Assembly (NCBI RefSeq): GCF_000956175.1
Contig: NZ_CP011070.1
Location: 1,482,147 to 1,546,146, forward strand
Direction of reading: 5' to 3'
DNA length: 64,000 nt
Source of the DNA: Nitrosopumilus adriaticus
GTDB taxonomy: Archaea > Thermoproteota > Nitrososphaeria > Nitrososphaerales > Nitrosopumilaceae
Shown: positions 24,150 through 31,802 of the stretch, one piece after another
Position numbering within the stretch: the first letter of the stretch is position 1
Layout: every line of letters begins with the position of its first letter
Translations under genes and position numbers: made by a program
The notes under the pieces: generated by a model
Seen by the model: the letters and a program-made list of their open reading frames with translations, nothing else
What the model was told of the DNA's origin: nothing
Databases searched by the model: none

Positions 24150-24416
24150 TTAAAATTTAGATTTGGAATTAATTGCTTTGGTTATTCCATCACGTTTTTT
24201 GTATTCAATTTGTAAATTGTGATCTAATCGCTTCATGGTTTCATCAGATGTTGGGTTTTTTAGTTCTGCATCCTTGTGTTTTAGTAATTTTTTGATTCGT
24301 CTGTCATTGACTTTTTTTTCTTCATATAGCAAGTCTAGCTGAGTCATACAATCAAGACAAATTAGTTTCCCATCAATATGAGTTGAAAATTCAGAATCGC
24401 ATCTCTCACAAATCAA
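24150..24416 (-). CDS. Zinc-ribbon/coiled-coil hypothetical protein
   Basis: 88 residues from TTG 24414-24416. Zinc ribbon at residues 3-23 (CERC, CLDC), then a charged helix to the C-terminus. Layout resembles a small adaptor. No family recognised. Confidence 0.6.
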   Translation of the reverse strand: MICERCDSEFSTHIDGKLICLDCMTQLDLLYEEKKVNDRRIKKLLKHKDAELKNPTSDETMKRLDHNLQIEYKKRDGITKAINSKSKF

Positions 24417-24480
24417 TTACAAATCATATGAAAATATAATAGACTTAAGGATATTGGAGTTTGATTTGGGTTTTTTAAAA

Positions 24481-24900
24481 CTAAGGAAATTGTAAATTAA
24501 CATTTTCAATGCATTCATCAATTTGAGTTTGGTTTGACCACTGTTCATTACATTCTTGGATTTTAGTATTTTTCATTATTTGATCAATTTGAAAGCGTAA
24601 TGGATTTTGTTGTTTCTTGGCTTCCCAAATTTCTTTTTGTTCAATAGTGCCATACAGATCTATGGCATTATTAATGCAATATTCCCAGTTAGTCCCTGCA
24701 ACTAACAATTCTGATTCACTAAAGGTAGATGCATCAGTCATGATTAAATCACATTGGAGTAATGCACTATCAAGATTTTCTTTGTTTTCAAGAATGTAAG
24801 ATTCTGAATTTTCAAGAGTATTTTGATCCTGAGGCATAATTGTAACTAGTGAAATAATTCCAACTAATACTGCAATTGCAATAATAATGTAGAATTTCAT
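24481..24900 (-). CDS. Membrane-anchored or secreted hypothetical protein
   Basis: 139 residues. An N-terminal hydrophobic segment (FYIIIAIAVLVGIISLVTIM) works as signal or anchor. The rest is helical and polar with four cysteines spaced as two possible disulfides (LLQCDL, YCINN, QECNEQ, ECIEN). An extracytoplasmic helical-hairpin domain is likely. No family recognised. Confidence 0.6.
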   Translation of the reverse strand: MKFYIIIAIAVLVGIISLVTIMPQDQNTLENSESYILENKENLDSALLQCDLIMTDASTFSESELLVAGTNWEYCINNAIDLYGTIEQKEIWEAKKQQNPLRFQIDQIMKNTKIQECNEQWSNQTQIDECIENVNLQFP

Positions 24901-24989
24901 AAATTTTCTGTATAAATTAGGAAATTAAGCGTTATTAAAACAGGTTCGTCATATTGAATTTCTGAAAAATTCTAATTAATTTAATTATA

Positions 24990-25589
24990 TCAAAACGAAT
25001 TCTCAAAGACCACATCAGATAGAGGTAATTGCCCACCACGTGGTGCAGGATCCTTTGCAGATTTTCCAATCACTACCATCATTGTAACTATATGATCATC
25101 AGGTAGATTGATCAATTTTCCAACCTTGTCATAATCAAAGCCCTCCATAGGACAGCTGTCATATCCGATAGATTTTGCTGCAAGCATGATAGTTTGAGCT
25201 GCAATACCACAGGAGCGAATTGCCTGGTCTTTTTCAAGCTCAGGATTTCCTGAATATGCTTGCTTAATTCCATTGACTAGATAATTTCGGGATTCTTCTG
25301 AAACATTTTTCCAGTAACGCTCAGGGTTTTTCTCCCAGGCCTTCAAGTCAGCACACAGTACAATGACTAGAGAGGCTTCTGAAACTTGCTTTTGTCCATA
25401 TGATAGTTGAGCCATTTCATCTTTGAGTTTTTGTTCTGTAACAATTACAAATCTCCAGTTTTGGATATTGTATGAAGTTGGAGACAAAATAGCACATTGA
25501 AGAATCTGATCAATCTCATCTTTAGTGATTTCATGATTTTTAAAACTCTTAATTGAACGACGGGATTTTATCGCATCAATTGTATCCAT
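24990..25589 (-). CDS. Nitroreductase family FMN-dependent oxidoreductase
   Basis: About 199 residues from ATG 25587-25589 (a GTG four codons earlier is also in frame). The N-terminal IKSRRSIKSF holds the FMN phosphate-binding arginines. LSPTSYNIQNWRFVIV is the second flavin-binding segment, and GYDSCPMEGFDYDKVGKLI the central loop. The C-terminal GKSAKDPAPRGGQLPLSDVV matches typical family members. It probably reduces quinones or nitro-compounds using NAD(P)H. Confidence 0.9.
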   Translation of the reverse strand: MDTIDAIKSRRSIKSFKNHEITKDEIDQILQCAILSPTSYNIQNWRFVIVTEQKLKDEMAQLSYGQKQVSEASLVIVLCADLKAWEKNPERYWKNVSEESRNYLVNGIKQAYSGNPELEKDQAIRSCGIAAQTIMLAAKSIGYDSCPMEGFDYDKVGKLINLPDDHIVTMMVVIGKSAKDPAPRGGQLPLSDVVFENSF

Positions 25590-25637
25590 AATAACAGACA
25601 CAGGTTACCAAATTTAACTTTATGAAAAGGTGATTGA

Positions 25638-25720
25638 GCTTAAGATCAACTCCCGAAAGGATGTTGATGACAGCTCGTCGCTTAAGATCAGAAACATCTG
25701 TTACCTGATGACAGCGATTG
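25638..25720. repeat. Two tandem ~42-bp imperfect units in an intergenic gap
   Basis: Each unit begins with GCTTAAGATCA (25638-25648 and 25680-25690) and contains TGATGACAGC (25665-25674 and 25706-25715). The spacers between the two blocks differ. A CTGA follows at 25730-25733. The gap 25602-25853 holds no good reading frame. The TGATGA/CTGA pair resembles C and D boxes of archaeal guide RNAs, but spacing is longer than usual. An operator array is the alternative. Confidence 0.45.
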
Positions 25721-25853
25721 TCTTTAGGCCTGAAACTATTGTAATCAGACGAAAGACTTACCTTTCAAAATCAATATGGAAATTTCATATTTAACCGGTA
25801 CTACTTTTTCCTACTAGTGGCAATTAGGTTAACACTAGCAAAATTTCCAGATA

Positions 25854-26903
25854 GTGTATTTATTAGGCAAAATGAAATTTCAATACATCTTGAAGATTGC
25901 AGTAATGGGAATGGGTGTTGCAGGATCTTATCTTATGGCCAGACTAAAGGACTCAGAGCACGAAGTTGTAGGGTATGAAAGAAATGTTGAAGAAAAACAT
26001 GATTCAATTTGTGCATGGGGAACAATAAAATCGGTACTGGCAGATTTTTGCAAAAAAACGGGAAGAGATTTCAATGACTTTTTGATTCATGACGGCAAAA
26101 ACATGCATGTGAAAATGAACAACGATGTAAAGTTTGACATTGGATTAAAGGGATTGTGCACGTATAACAAATTAGGACTAATCAAGGATTTCATCAAAGA
26201 TTCAAAGATAATTTATGGACAAGCCCCAAAGCTTGAAGAATTAGAAAAAGAATATGACATGATAGTTGACTGTACTGGATTTAACAGAGTCTATCTTCCA
26301 AAGCTAAAGGAGGATTTCTTTTTGCCAACATACGAGTACAAGGTAGAATATGAAAACGGGGTTCCCTATGATGACTTTTACATAGAGCCATTTCCTGGAA
26401 TGTCCGGATACTTTTGGTATTTCCCACTAGGTGAGAAATGGGCACATATTGGAGCAGGAGATTACAATAAACAACACATCAAGGCAACTGATGAATTTTT
26501 GCAAAAGCACGGAGGCAAAGTAATTACAACAAAGGGAAGACCAATCAGACTTGCAACACCAGATAGATGCAAGCCATACTATTCAGGAAAAGTTGTAGGA
26601 GTTGGCGAATCAATTGGAACAGTTTATGCACTATTAGGTGAAGGAATAATTCCCTCAATGCAATGCGTTGAGATATTCCTAGAAAACATGAATGATTTCA
26701 AAGCTTATGAGAAAGCAGTAGAAGAGCATTACAAAGTATATGCCAAAGTGTTTAATTTTGTTCGAGCAAAAATTCACAAGGACTTTAGTTTCTTCAAGGC
26801 ATTACCTGATTTCATTGCAATATTTCGCTACATGAAAAAGCACGAAGACAGATTTGGAATGAATATCAAAATTGCAGACTTGATGAAAGTAGCTAAAGCC
26901 TAG
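25854..26903 (+). CDS. FAD-dependent oxidoreductase, geranylgeranyl-reductase-like
   Basis: Up to 349 residues. The FAD Rossmann motif IAVMGMGVAGSYLMARLKDS lies unusually far from the GTG start at 25854, so a TTG at 25890 beside the strand is a likely alternative start. DMIVDCTGFNR is the second dinucleotide-binding segment and VGVGESIGTVYALLGEGI the C-terminal flavin motif. The family saturates isoprenoid chains of archaeal lipids or quinones. The exact substrate cannot be seen. Confidence 0.82.
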   Translation: MYLLGKMKFQYILKIAVMGMGVAGSYLMARLKDSEHEVVGYERNVEEKHDSICAWGTIKSVLADFCKKTGRDFNDFLIHDGKNMHVKMNNDVKFDIGLKGLCTYNKLGLIKDFIKDSKIIYGQAPKLEELEKEYDMIVDCTGFNRVYLPKLKEDFFLPTYEYKVEYENGVPYDDFYIEPFPGMSGYFWYFPLGEKWAHIGAGDYNKQHIKATDEFLQKHGGKVITTKGRPIRLATPDRCKPYYSGKVVGVGESIGTVYALLGEGIIPSMQCVEIFLENMNDFKAYEKAVEEHYKVYAKVFNFVRAKIHKDFSFFKALPDFIAIFRYMKKHEDRFGMNIKIADLMKVAKA

Positions 26904-27604
26904 CTAAAACTAACAGAGCCAAACCCTTCTCTATTTGTCCTATTTGATGCCATGTTGTAATCATAAATTGTTTTAGAATAGTCCTTGAATTCATCTTTCA
27001 TCGGATCCAAGGAATCTGCCAAGTAAAATCCAGGACAATCCCCTGTAAACTGATAGGTGGCATGAACACGTGCAGTGCCTTTTTCATTTTCAAGCCAGCT
27101 AGAGAAGGGATAGAGATAGCAAACACCAGGTCTATCTGGATGCATACTGCACCCACCTTTTTCATCTAAGAATCTACAGGAGATGTGCGTTCCATCATCA
27201 GATGTTGTCTCATCTTTTTTTCTTTTCAGATTAATTGTAGTCATTGTAGTTAGTTGTCCTGAGGGCCCAGGTTCTTGATACGTTACAGTAAGTGTTTCAT
27301 TTTTAATAAAATCAGAAGGCTTTTGATATTTCAAGCCTTTTCCAATTGTTATCAAGTCATCAGAAGTTAGCGGAAGTCTTCCTTGTCGGTCACAGCAGTT
27401 ATGACAGTCAGGCCAATAACATTTCCATAAAATGAATTTTTTCTCAGAGTTAAGATAGGGCACATGAAAGACTACATCTTTGACTTTGAGCGGATAGTCA
27501 GATACATCAGTAATTTTGCCAAGCATGAATTTACGTAAAATTGGATCAACATCCCAGTCTTTTTCTAGCAAGTTTAATGATTCTTCAATTTCGTTTTGAG
27601 ACAA
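26900..27604 (-). CDS. YkgJ-type cysteine-cluster protein
   Basis: 234 residues from TTG 27602-27604. The Fe/Zn-chelating cluster uses Cys62, Cys67, Cys70 and Cys71 (KCYWPDCHNCC). A second set follows in HISCRFLDEKGGCSMHPDRPGVC. This is the CxxxCxxC-type arrangement of YkgJ/UPF0153 proteins, of unknown function. Its stop overlaps that of the convergent flavoprotein by four bases. Confidence 0.82.
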   Translation of the reverse strand: MSQNEIEESLNLLEKDWDVDPILRKFMLGKITDVSDYPLKVKDVVFHVPYLNSEKKFILWKCYWPDCHNCCDRQGRLPLTSDDLITIGKGLKYQKPSDFIKNETLTVTYQEPGPSGQLTTMTTINLKRKKDETTSDDGTHISCRFLDEKGGCSMHPDRPGVCYLYPFSSWLENEKGTARVHATYQFTGDCPGFYLADSLDPMKDEFKDYSKTIYDYNMASNRTNREGFGSVSFS

Positions 27605-27630
27605 CTATTAAGATATAACATCTGTGAGTC

Positions 27631-27960
27631 ATGTTATTAATGTTGAGTGAAAAAGGAAAGTATGCCTCAGCTACTCAAAACAGAAGATGGGTATGGAGTG
27701 AAATAATTTGGCCTCTAGTTTTAGAAGTCAATGACGTATCATTTACATTAAAACAATTTCAAAACAAACGTAAAAAAATTTGTCAAGAACAAAATGTTTC
27801 AATCAATGTTCCCTCAAGAGGACTTGTGTCATTGATGCAAAAAGGAATTTTGTTAAAGGAAGGAGAAATTTATTCGATTCATTATAGACTAATACCATAC
27901 ATGCGATTAAAAGCAGAATGTGATTATTCAACTGCAATTCATGAAGTTAGGATAAAGTAA
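27631..27960 (+). CDS. Hypothetical protein, winged-helix-like
   Basis: 109 residues from ATG 27631; ATG 27640 is an alternative. An alpha-rich core with a recognition-helix-like SRGLVSLMQKGILLKEGEIYSI and a strand pair suggests a winged helix. Divergent from the YkgJ gene with 26 bp between starts. No specific family recognised. Confidence 0.55.
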   Translation: MLLMLSEKGKYASATQNRRWVWSEIIWPLVLEVNDVSFTLKQFQNKRKKICQEQNVSINVPSRGLVSLMQKGILLKEGEIYSIHYRLIPYMRLKAECDYSTAIHEVRIK

Positions 27961-28058
27961 TCATAGCATTTCAAAAAATCCATAAAAATTATTCATTATA
28001 GAAATACCAAACATAACAACAAATGATTATATTCTTAAACAGAAAAATTTCTTCAAGT

Positions 28059-28146
28059 AGCCCGATAGTCTAGCGGTCAAGGATTCTGCCCTCTGGATCT
28101 CAAGAGTGGATAGGCGGAGACGGCAGTTCGAATCTGCCTCGGGCTA
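28059..28146 (+). tRNA. tRNA-Gln (CUG) with 15-nt intron
   Basis: Acceptor arms AGCCCGA and TCGGGCT pair over 7 bp with discriminator A. The T arm is GGCAG/CTGCC around TTCGAAT. The anticodon stem is CTGCC/GGCGG. The loop starts CTCTGG, placing the anticodon CTG at positions 34-36. The 15-nt intron is 28097-28111, after position 37, the canonical archaeal site. A1 is typical for archaeal tRNA-Gln. CCA is not encoded. Gln-tRNA is probably made through GatDE. Confidence 0.92.
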
Positions 28147-28165
28147 CTGAAAATTTCTAAAAAAT

Positions 28166-28765
28166 CTATCTTGATGCTTGTGCTATTCTTTCTAGCTCAT
28201 TTTTCTTCTTTACAGAAGGTGCATTAGGATCATTTACAGCTGCAAGCATTATTTGCTCGGCCATATGTTCCTCGATTGGTTTTGGATTGGAAAATGTTGC
28301 CTCTTTGATTGCATCAGCTATGAACTTTAGTGCCAAGTCAACTCGTCTGATTGGAGCAACATCAACAGATACGTGATAAACAGTACCACCATAAACGATT
28401 CTAGTAGTGTCTTCATTTGGTGCAGAAAACTCGATTGCTCTAACTAAGACTTCAACTGGGTTTTGTCCAGTCTTTAGCGCAATAATATCAAAAGAAGTTT
28501 TTACAGTGTTTAGAAGTTTAGTTTTCTTTCCAGTCATTCGTCCTGTGTTCTTTGCATATTTTTTTCCAAAATGCATTGTTTTGTTGATTAATCTCTCAAC
28601 AATGTTAACATCTGCTTTATTGAATCGTTTTAATGCAGAACGACCATAAGTGTAAGGTAAAATTTGTTTTCTCAAAGAGATGGCAGTTTTTAGTCCAGGA
28701 TCTTTGATTTCAATATCAGATAAATCCCATTTTCTAAATAATAACAAGTTTTTAGTTTGTGCCAT
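28166..28765 (-). CDS. rps7: 30S ribosomal protein S7
   Basis: 199 residues. The decoding-region protein of the small subunit head, which assembles early on 16S rRNA. Typical segments include LINKTMHFGKKYAKNTGRMTG, NPVEVLVRAIEFSAPNEDT and VAPIRRVDLALKFIADA. It is last in the L30e-nusA-S12-S7 group. The S12 stop is two bases before the S7 start. Confidence 0.96.
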   Translation of the reverse strand: MAQTKNLLLFRKWDLSDIEIKDPGLKTAISLRKQILPYTYGRSALKRFNKADVNIVERLINKTMHFGKKYAKNTGRMTGKKTKLLNTVKTSFDIIALKTGQNPVEVLVRAIEFSAPNEDTTRIVYGGTVYHVSVDVAPIRRVDLALKFIADAIKEATFSNPKPIEEHMAEQIMLAAVNDPNAPSVKKKNELERIAQASR

Positions 28766-28767
28766 TT

Positions 28768-29205
28768 CTATCTCCTTGGTTTCTCTTTCTTTCCAATTAC
28801 TAGTTCATGAAGTGATGTACCATTTACTTTGAAAACTTTGAATCTAACACCAGGGATATCTCCCATTGCACCACCTTGTGTTGCACCCATTCCTTGAATA
28901 TGAACTTCGTCGTGTTCATCAATAAAGTTCATTGCACCGTCTCGTGGCAAGAATGCAGTAACGGTTTTACCATTTTTAATTAATTGAACTCTAACACATT
29001 TTCTAATAGCGGAGTTTGGTTGTTTTGCAGCAATTCCTACTTTTTCTAAAACAATACCACGGCCTTGAGGAGCACCTCCAAGTGGATCTGCTTTTTTATC
29101 AATTCCAAGTTTTCTTCTCTTGTATGTTGAAATTGCCCACCTCTGTTTTTTCTTTTTAGTAGTTAAAACTCTGCCAGCAAATAATCCAAGTGGTGATTTT
29201 CTCAT
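28768..29205 (-). CDS. rps12: 30S ribosomal protein S12
   Basis: 145-residue archaeal S12, decoding-centre protein. The [20 protein letters not shown] loop carries the conserved KQPNSA motif and is followed by [20 protein letters not shown]. Long archaeal N-terminal extension is present. Between the KH protein and S7, as in other archaea. Confidence 0.97.
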   Translation of the reverse strand: MRKSPLGLFAGRVLTTKKKKQRWAISTYKRRKLGIDKKADPLGGAPQGRGIVLEKVGIAAKQPNSAIRKCVRVQLIKNGKTVTAFLPRDGAMNFIDEHDEVHIQGMGATQGGAMGDIPGVRFKVFKVNGTSLHELVIGKKEKPRR

Positions 29206-29208
29206 ATC

Positions 29209-29673
29209 TTACATCTCCATAGTAGCACGTTCAGGACTGTTAATCAGTACGCTGGTAATATCAAAATATCGTTTTGCAAGAAGCCTTGCTTTCTCAGCAT
29301 TTCTACCTTCTCGTCCAACTACAATTCCTTTCTTTCTTGGATCCACCATTACGATTGCCTGTTTTGTCCCATCTGCTCGTGTATTTATTTTTACTTCAGA
29401 AATTAGTTTTGAATTAAGCAAAGAAGACAAGAATTTTGCTGGATCTTCATCATATTCTACTAATTCTACATTTCTTTTAACAATATTTTGTAATGATTTG
29501 ATATGAACACCACCTTTTCCAATTGCCAATCCCATTTTACCAGTATTAACTACAAAAATTACTCTATCTTGCTTTTCATCCTCAACGCAATCACGTGCAG
29601 TTGCACCAGTTACATTTTGGAAAAGTGACATCATACGCATTTGATCTGTTGAGAGTTTAATTGACTGTGTCAT
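29209..29673 (-). CDS. nusA: NusA-like KH-domain transcription factor
   Basis: 154 residues with two KH domains. The first carries GKMGLAIGKGGVHIKSLQNI, the second KKGIVVGREGRNAEKARLLA, each with the GxxG loop. Archaeal NusA lacks the bacterial N-terminal and S1 domains. Overlap-level spacing with S12 and L30e shows operon membership. Confidence 0.93.
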   Translation of the reverse strand: MTQSIKLSTDQMRMMSLFQNVTGATARDCVEDEKQDRVIFVVNTGKMGLAIGKGGVHIKSLQNIVKRNVELVEYDEDPAKFLSSLLNSKLISEVKINTRADGTKQAIVMVDPRKKGIVVGREGRNAEKARLLAKRYFDITSVLINSPERATMEM

Positions 29674-29736
29674 AAGAAATCCTATTTATCTCCGACCTGA
29701 ATTGTCTCATTTAAACTTTCATTAAATAAAATATAG

Positions 29737-30060
29737 TTATTCATTTTTTTCCTCAGCTTCTGTATCTTTTAAAATTGATTTTATGTTTGCGTCAGTTATT
29801 GATGTAAATGAAATTGTTGAAATTCTAAATTGTAAGCCGCATAATCTTCCTAGTGCGACTGAAGTCCCTTGAAAGTTGACTAGAGGTACTTTTTCTTTTT
29901 TTGCATCTGATTCAATTTTCTCAACCATTTCTTTACTCACTGATTGAGATAATACAATTAGCTTGGAATTTTTTAGAGAGTTCAAAACTTGTTTTGTTCC
30001 GAATGTTAATTGATCTTCTTTTCGGGCATCCTTTAATGATTTTTCAAGTAGTTTACTCAT
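29737..30060 (-). CDS. rpl30e: 50S ribosomal protein L30e
   Basis: 107 residues of the L7Ae/L30e fold, which binds kink-turn RNA. Segments include TFGTKQVLNSLKNSKLIVLS and PLVNFQGTSVALGRLCGLQF. In other archaea it follows rpoA''. Here three surface-protein genes intervene, and a TATA-like element at about 30095-30105 gives it a separate promoter. Confidence 0.92.
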   Translation of the reverse strand: MSKLLEKSLKDARKEDQLTFGTKQVLNSLKNSKLIVLSQSVSKEMVEKIESDAKKEKVPLVNFQGTSVALGRLCGLQFRISTISFTSITDANIKSILKDTEAEEKNE

Positions 30061-30136
30061 TTATGTTTCCTTAAATCGATCGTCATCACAGGGCTTTATA
30101 GGTTTATTGAAAAAATACGCATGGATATAGAAAAAA

Positions 30137-31114
30137 TTAGTTCAGAAAATCAAACACAGAACCCAAATTTGAAAATACTAAACCAATTTCATCAAACAAG
30201 GAAATTGGTTTTTCCTTTTCATGATTTGAAGTACTAGTAACTTTCGGCAATACATTTTCAGAGTAATCTATTTTTTTGATACTTGGTTGTACTGGCTTAT
30301 CAACTAAAGTTACAATTGGAGTGTTTAATGAATCTGCAATTTCAAGATTTTTTCTTGCTGAATTATAGTTTGGATTTTTCTTTAAAATTTCTTCATAAAT
30401 TGAAATAGCTTTTTCATAATCTTTCAAATTTGCAAGTGCATTTGCCTTGTTATTTTTGGCAGGTAAGAATTCGGGATTGATTTTGATAGCATGTTCATAG
30501 TAGATTAGAGCCTCAGTGAAATATCCCAATTTCCCCAAGGCAGAGCCTTTGTTTACTAGAATTTCCACATCGTTTGGATTTTCAGTTAGGGATTGATTAA
30601 AGAATTCCAAAGATCCATCAAAATCACATAATCTATACAGTGCAGGGCCCATTCCATCATAGTAAGATATAGTATCAGTAAACATGCTTTTGTCACATTC
30701 CAAATTAATTTGGTTTAGAATTAGTCCCAATTCAATATCCTCAACAGTAAGATTTGTTTGTTTTTTGATTTCAGTTGGAATGATTTTTTCTTGAATAGTT
30801 TTTTTGATTTCAATTGTATTAGATTTTGATTCAGAAGTTGGAGGAGTTTCTTTAATTGCAGACGTTATAATGGAATTCGAATTATCAATTGTTTCTTCAA
30901 TTGTTTCTTCAATTGTTTCTTCAATTGTTTCTTCAATTGTTTCTTCAATTGTTTCTTCAATTGTTTCTTCAATTGTTTCTTCAATTGTTTCTTCAATTGT
31001 TTCTTCAATTGTTTCTTCAATTGTTTCTTCAATTGTTTCTTCAATTGTTTCTTCAGATACAATTTGAGGCTCCTTATAATAATCAAAAAAAAGATATTGC
31101 TTCAGATTCCCCAT
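30137..31114 (-). CDS. C-terminal part of a frameshifted surface TPR protein
   Basis: Contains a 14-copy Glu-Thr-Ile-Glu tract encoded by the 12-nt repeat, a linker, then three TPR-like units (GMGPALYRLCDFDGSLEFFN, ALGKLGYFTEALIYYEHAIK, ALANLKDYEKAISIYEEIL). Its nominal start lies inside the coding region of the upstream frame. Removing one base from the T8 tract at 31085-31092 joins it to 31083-31751 as one protein of 537 residues. The separate start is therefore probably not real. Protein-protein interaction at the cell surface is likely. Confidence 0.65.
   Translation of the reverse strand: MGNLKQYLFFDYYKEPQIVSEETIEETIEETIEETIEETIEETIEETIEETIEETIEETIEETIEETIEETIEETIDNSNSIITSAIKETPPTSESKSNTIEIKKTIQEKIIPTEIKKQTNLTVEDIELGLILNQINLECDKSMFTDTISYYDGMGPALYRLCDFDGSLEFFNQSLTENPNDVEILVNKGSALGKLGYFTEALIYYEHAIKINPEFLPAKNNKANALANLKDYEKAISIYEEILKKNPNYNSARKNLEIADSLNTPIVTLVDKPVQPSIKKIDYSENVLPKVTSTSNHEKEKPISLFDEIGLVFSNLGSVFDFLN
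30889..31056 (-). repeat. 14 tandem copies of a 12-nt coding repeat
   Basis: Plus-strand unit TTGTTTCTTCAA is repeated 13 times perfectly, with a 14th differing in one base. The unit length is a multiple of three, so copy number changes keep the frame and alter the number of Glu-Thr-Ile-Glu units. Other frames are open as well, so they look like genes on the opposite strand but are not. Confidence 0.95.
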
Positions 31115-31751
31115 AATGGGCTTTTATTGAATAAGTTCCCTCGGTTCTAAAATTAACACCATCTTTTACAAGAAAGCTAGTTGAGAATTCCAGATCAGAA
31201 TTTATTGTTCCAAAATAAAACCCAGCAGGCATTCCAAATGGATCATAAACTCCAATCAACGAAGTTGGCGAACCTAGCGAAGAAACAAGACCTGTGATAT
31301 GTATAGTATCATTGTCAGCGTATTGATTTTGGTCAGTGTAAAGAAGAAAGATTTCTGGTTCTTCATTTACCCGAACTGGAATTTCAGGTGCGGAATAATC
31401 CCCTACAGTGAAATAATGATTATCAGAGATTTGTCCATAGTCTAATTTTATTTGGTATTCCCCAGTTTTTTCATAAAATGGAGAATCAAGTTGAATGGTT
31501 TTTGTAAATGTTTTTTCAGATGAGATTTCCAAATTATTTGCAGACAAAATTTTCCCATCAGGATCATAGATACTCATAGCAATTACTGGCATTCCAAAAT
31601 CAAGAATTTGGCCTGAAATAGTAAGAGAATCACCTGTGTTGTAGGATTGTTTATCTGTACTTACCAGAAATGTTTCGGCAAAGGCATCAGAGAAGACTAG
31701 AGGAGATAATACGGTTAACACTAAGGTAATTCCAATTAAATATCCTAACAC
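31083..31751 (-). CDS. N-terminal part of a frameshifted secreted surface protein
   Basis: 222 residues. Signal peptide LGYLIGITLVLTVLSPLV, with cleavage near AFA-ET. Two beta-sandwich repeats follow: LVSTDKQSYNTGDSLTISGQ and LYTDQNQYADNDTIHITG, the same domain type as in the PEFG proteins at 41-44 kb. The frame stops at 31083 directly after Phe-Phe encoded by the T8 tract. In the other frame it would continue as FFDYYKEPQ into the TPR portion. Confidence 0.7.
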   Translation of the reverse strand: MLGYLIGITLVLTVLSPLVFSDAFAETFLVSTDKQSYNTGDSLTISGQILDFGMPVIAMSIYDPDGKILSANNLEISSEKTFTKTIQLDSPFYEKTGEYQIKLDYGQISDNHYFTVGDYSAPEIPVRVNEEPEIFLLYTDQNQYADNDTIHITGLVSSLGSPTSLIGVYDPFGMPAGFYFGTINSDLEFSTSFLVKDGVNFRTEGTYSIKAHYGESEAISFF

Positions 31752-31802
31752 ATGAAAAATTTTGTAATTTTCTATTTAATTATCACGTAGAAATGATACT
31801 TT

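Noticed and set aside
28059-28146. tRNA-Glu (CUC)
   Set aside because: Aligning the stems puts CTG, not CTC, at 34-36, and A at position 1 with discriminator A is typical of archaeal tRNA-Gln.
30889-31056. CRISPR array
   Set aside because: The repeat is a 12-nt unit without spacers and it lies inside a coding frame.
30804-31116. Long open frames on both strands across the 12-nt repeat
   Set aside because: A 12-nt unit without stops keeps several frames open. The Lys/Leu- and Phe/Leu-repeat products have no start signals and no domain. The Glu-Thr-Ile-Glu frame continues into TPRs and is the real one.
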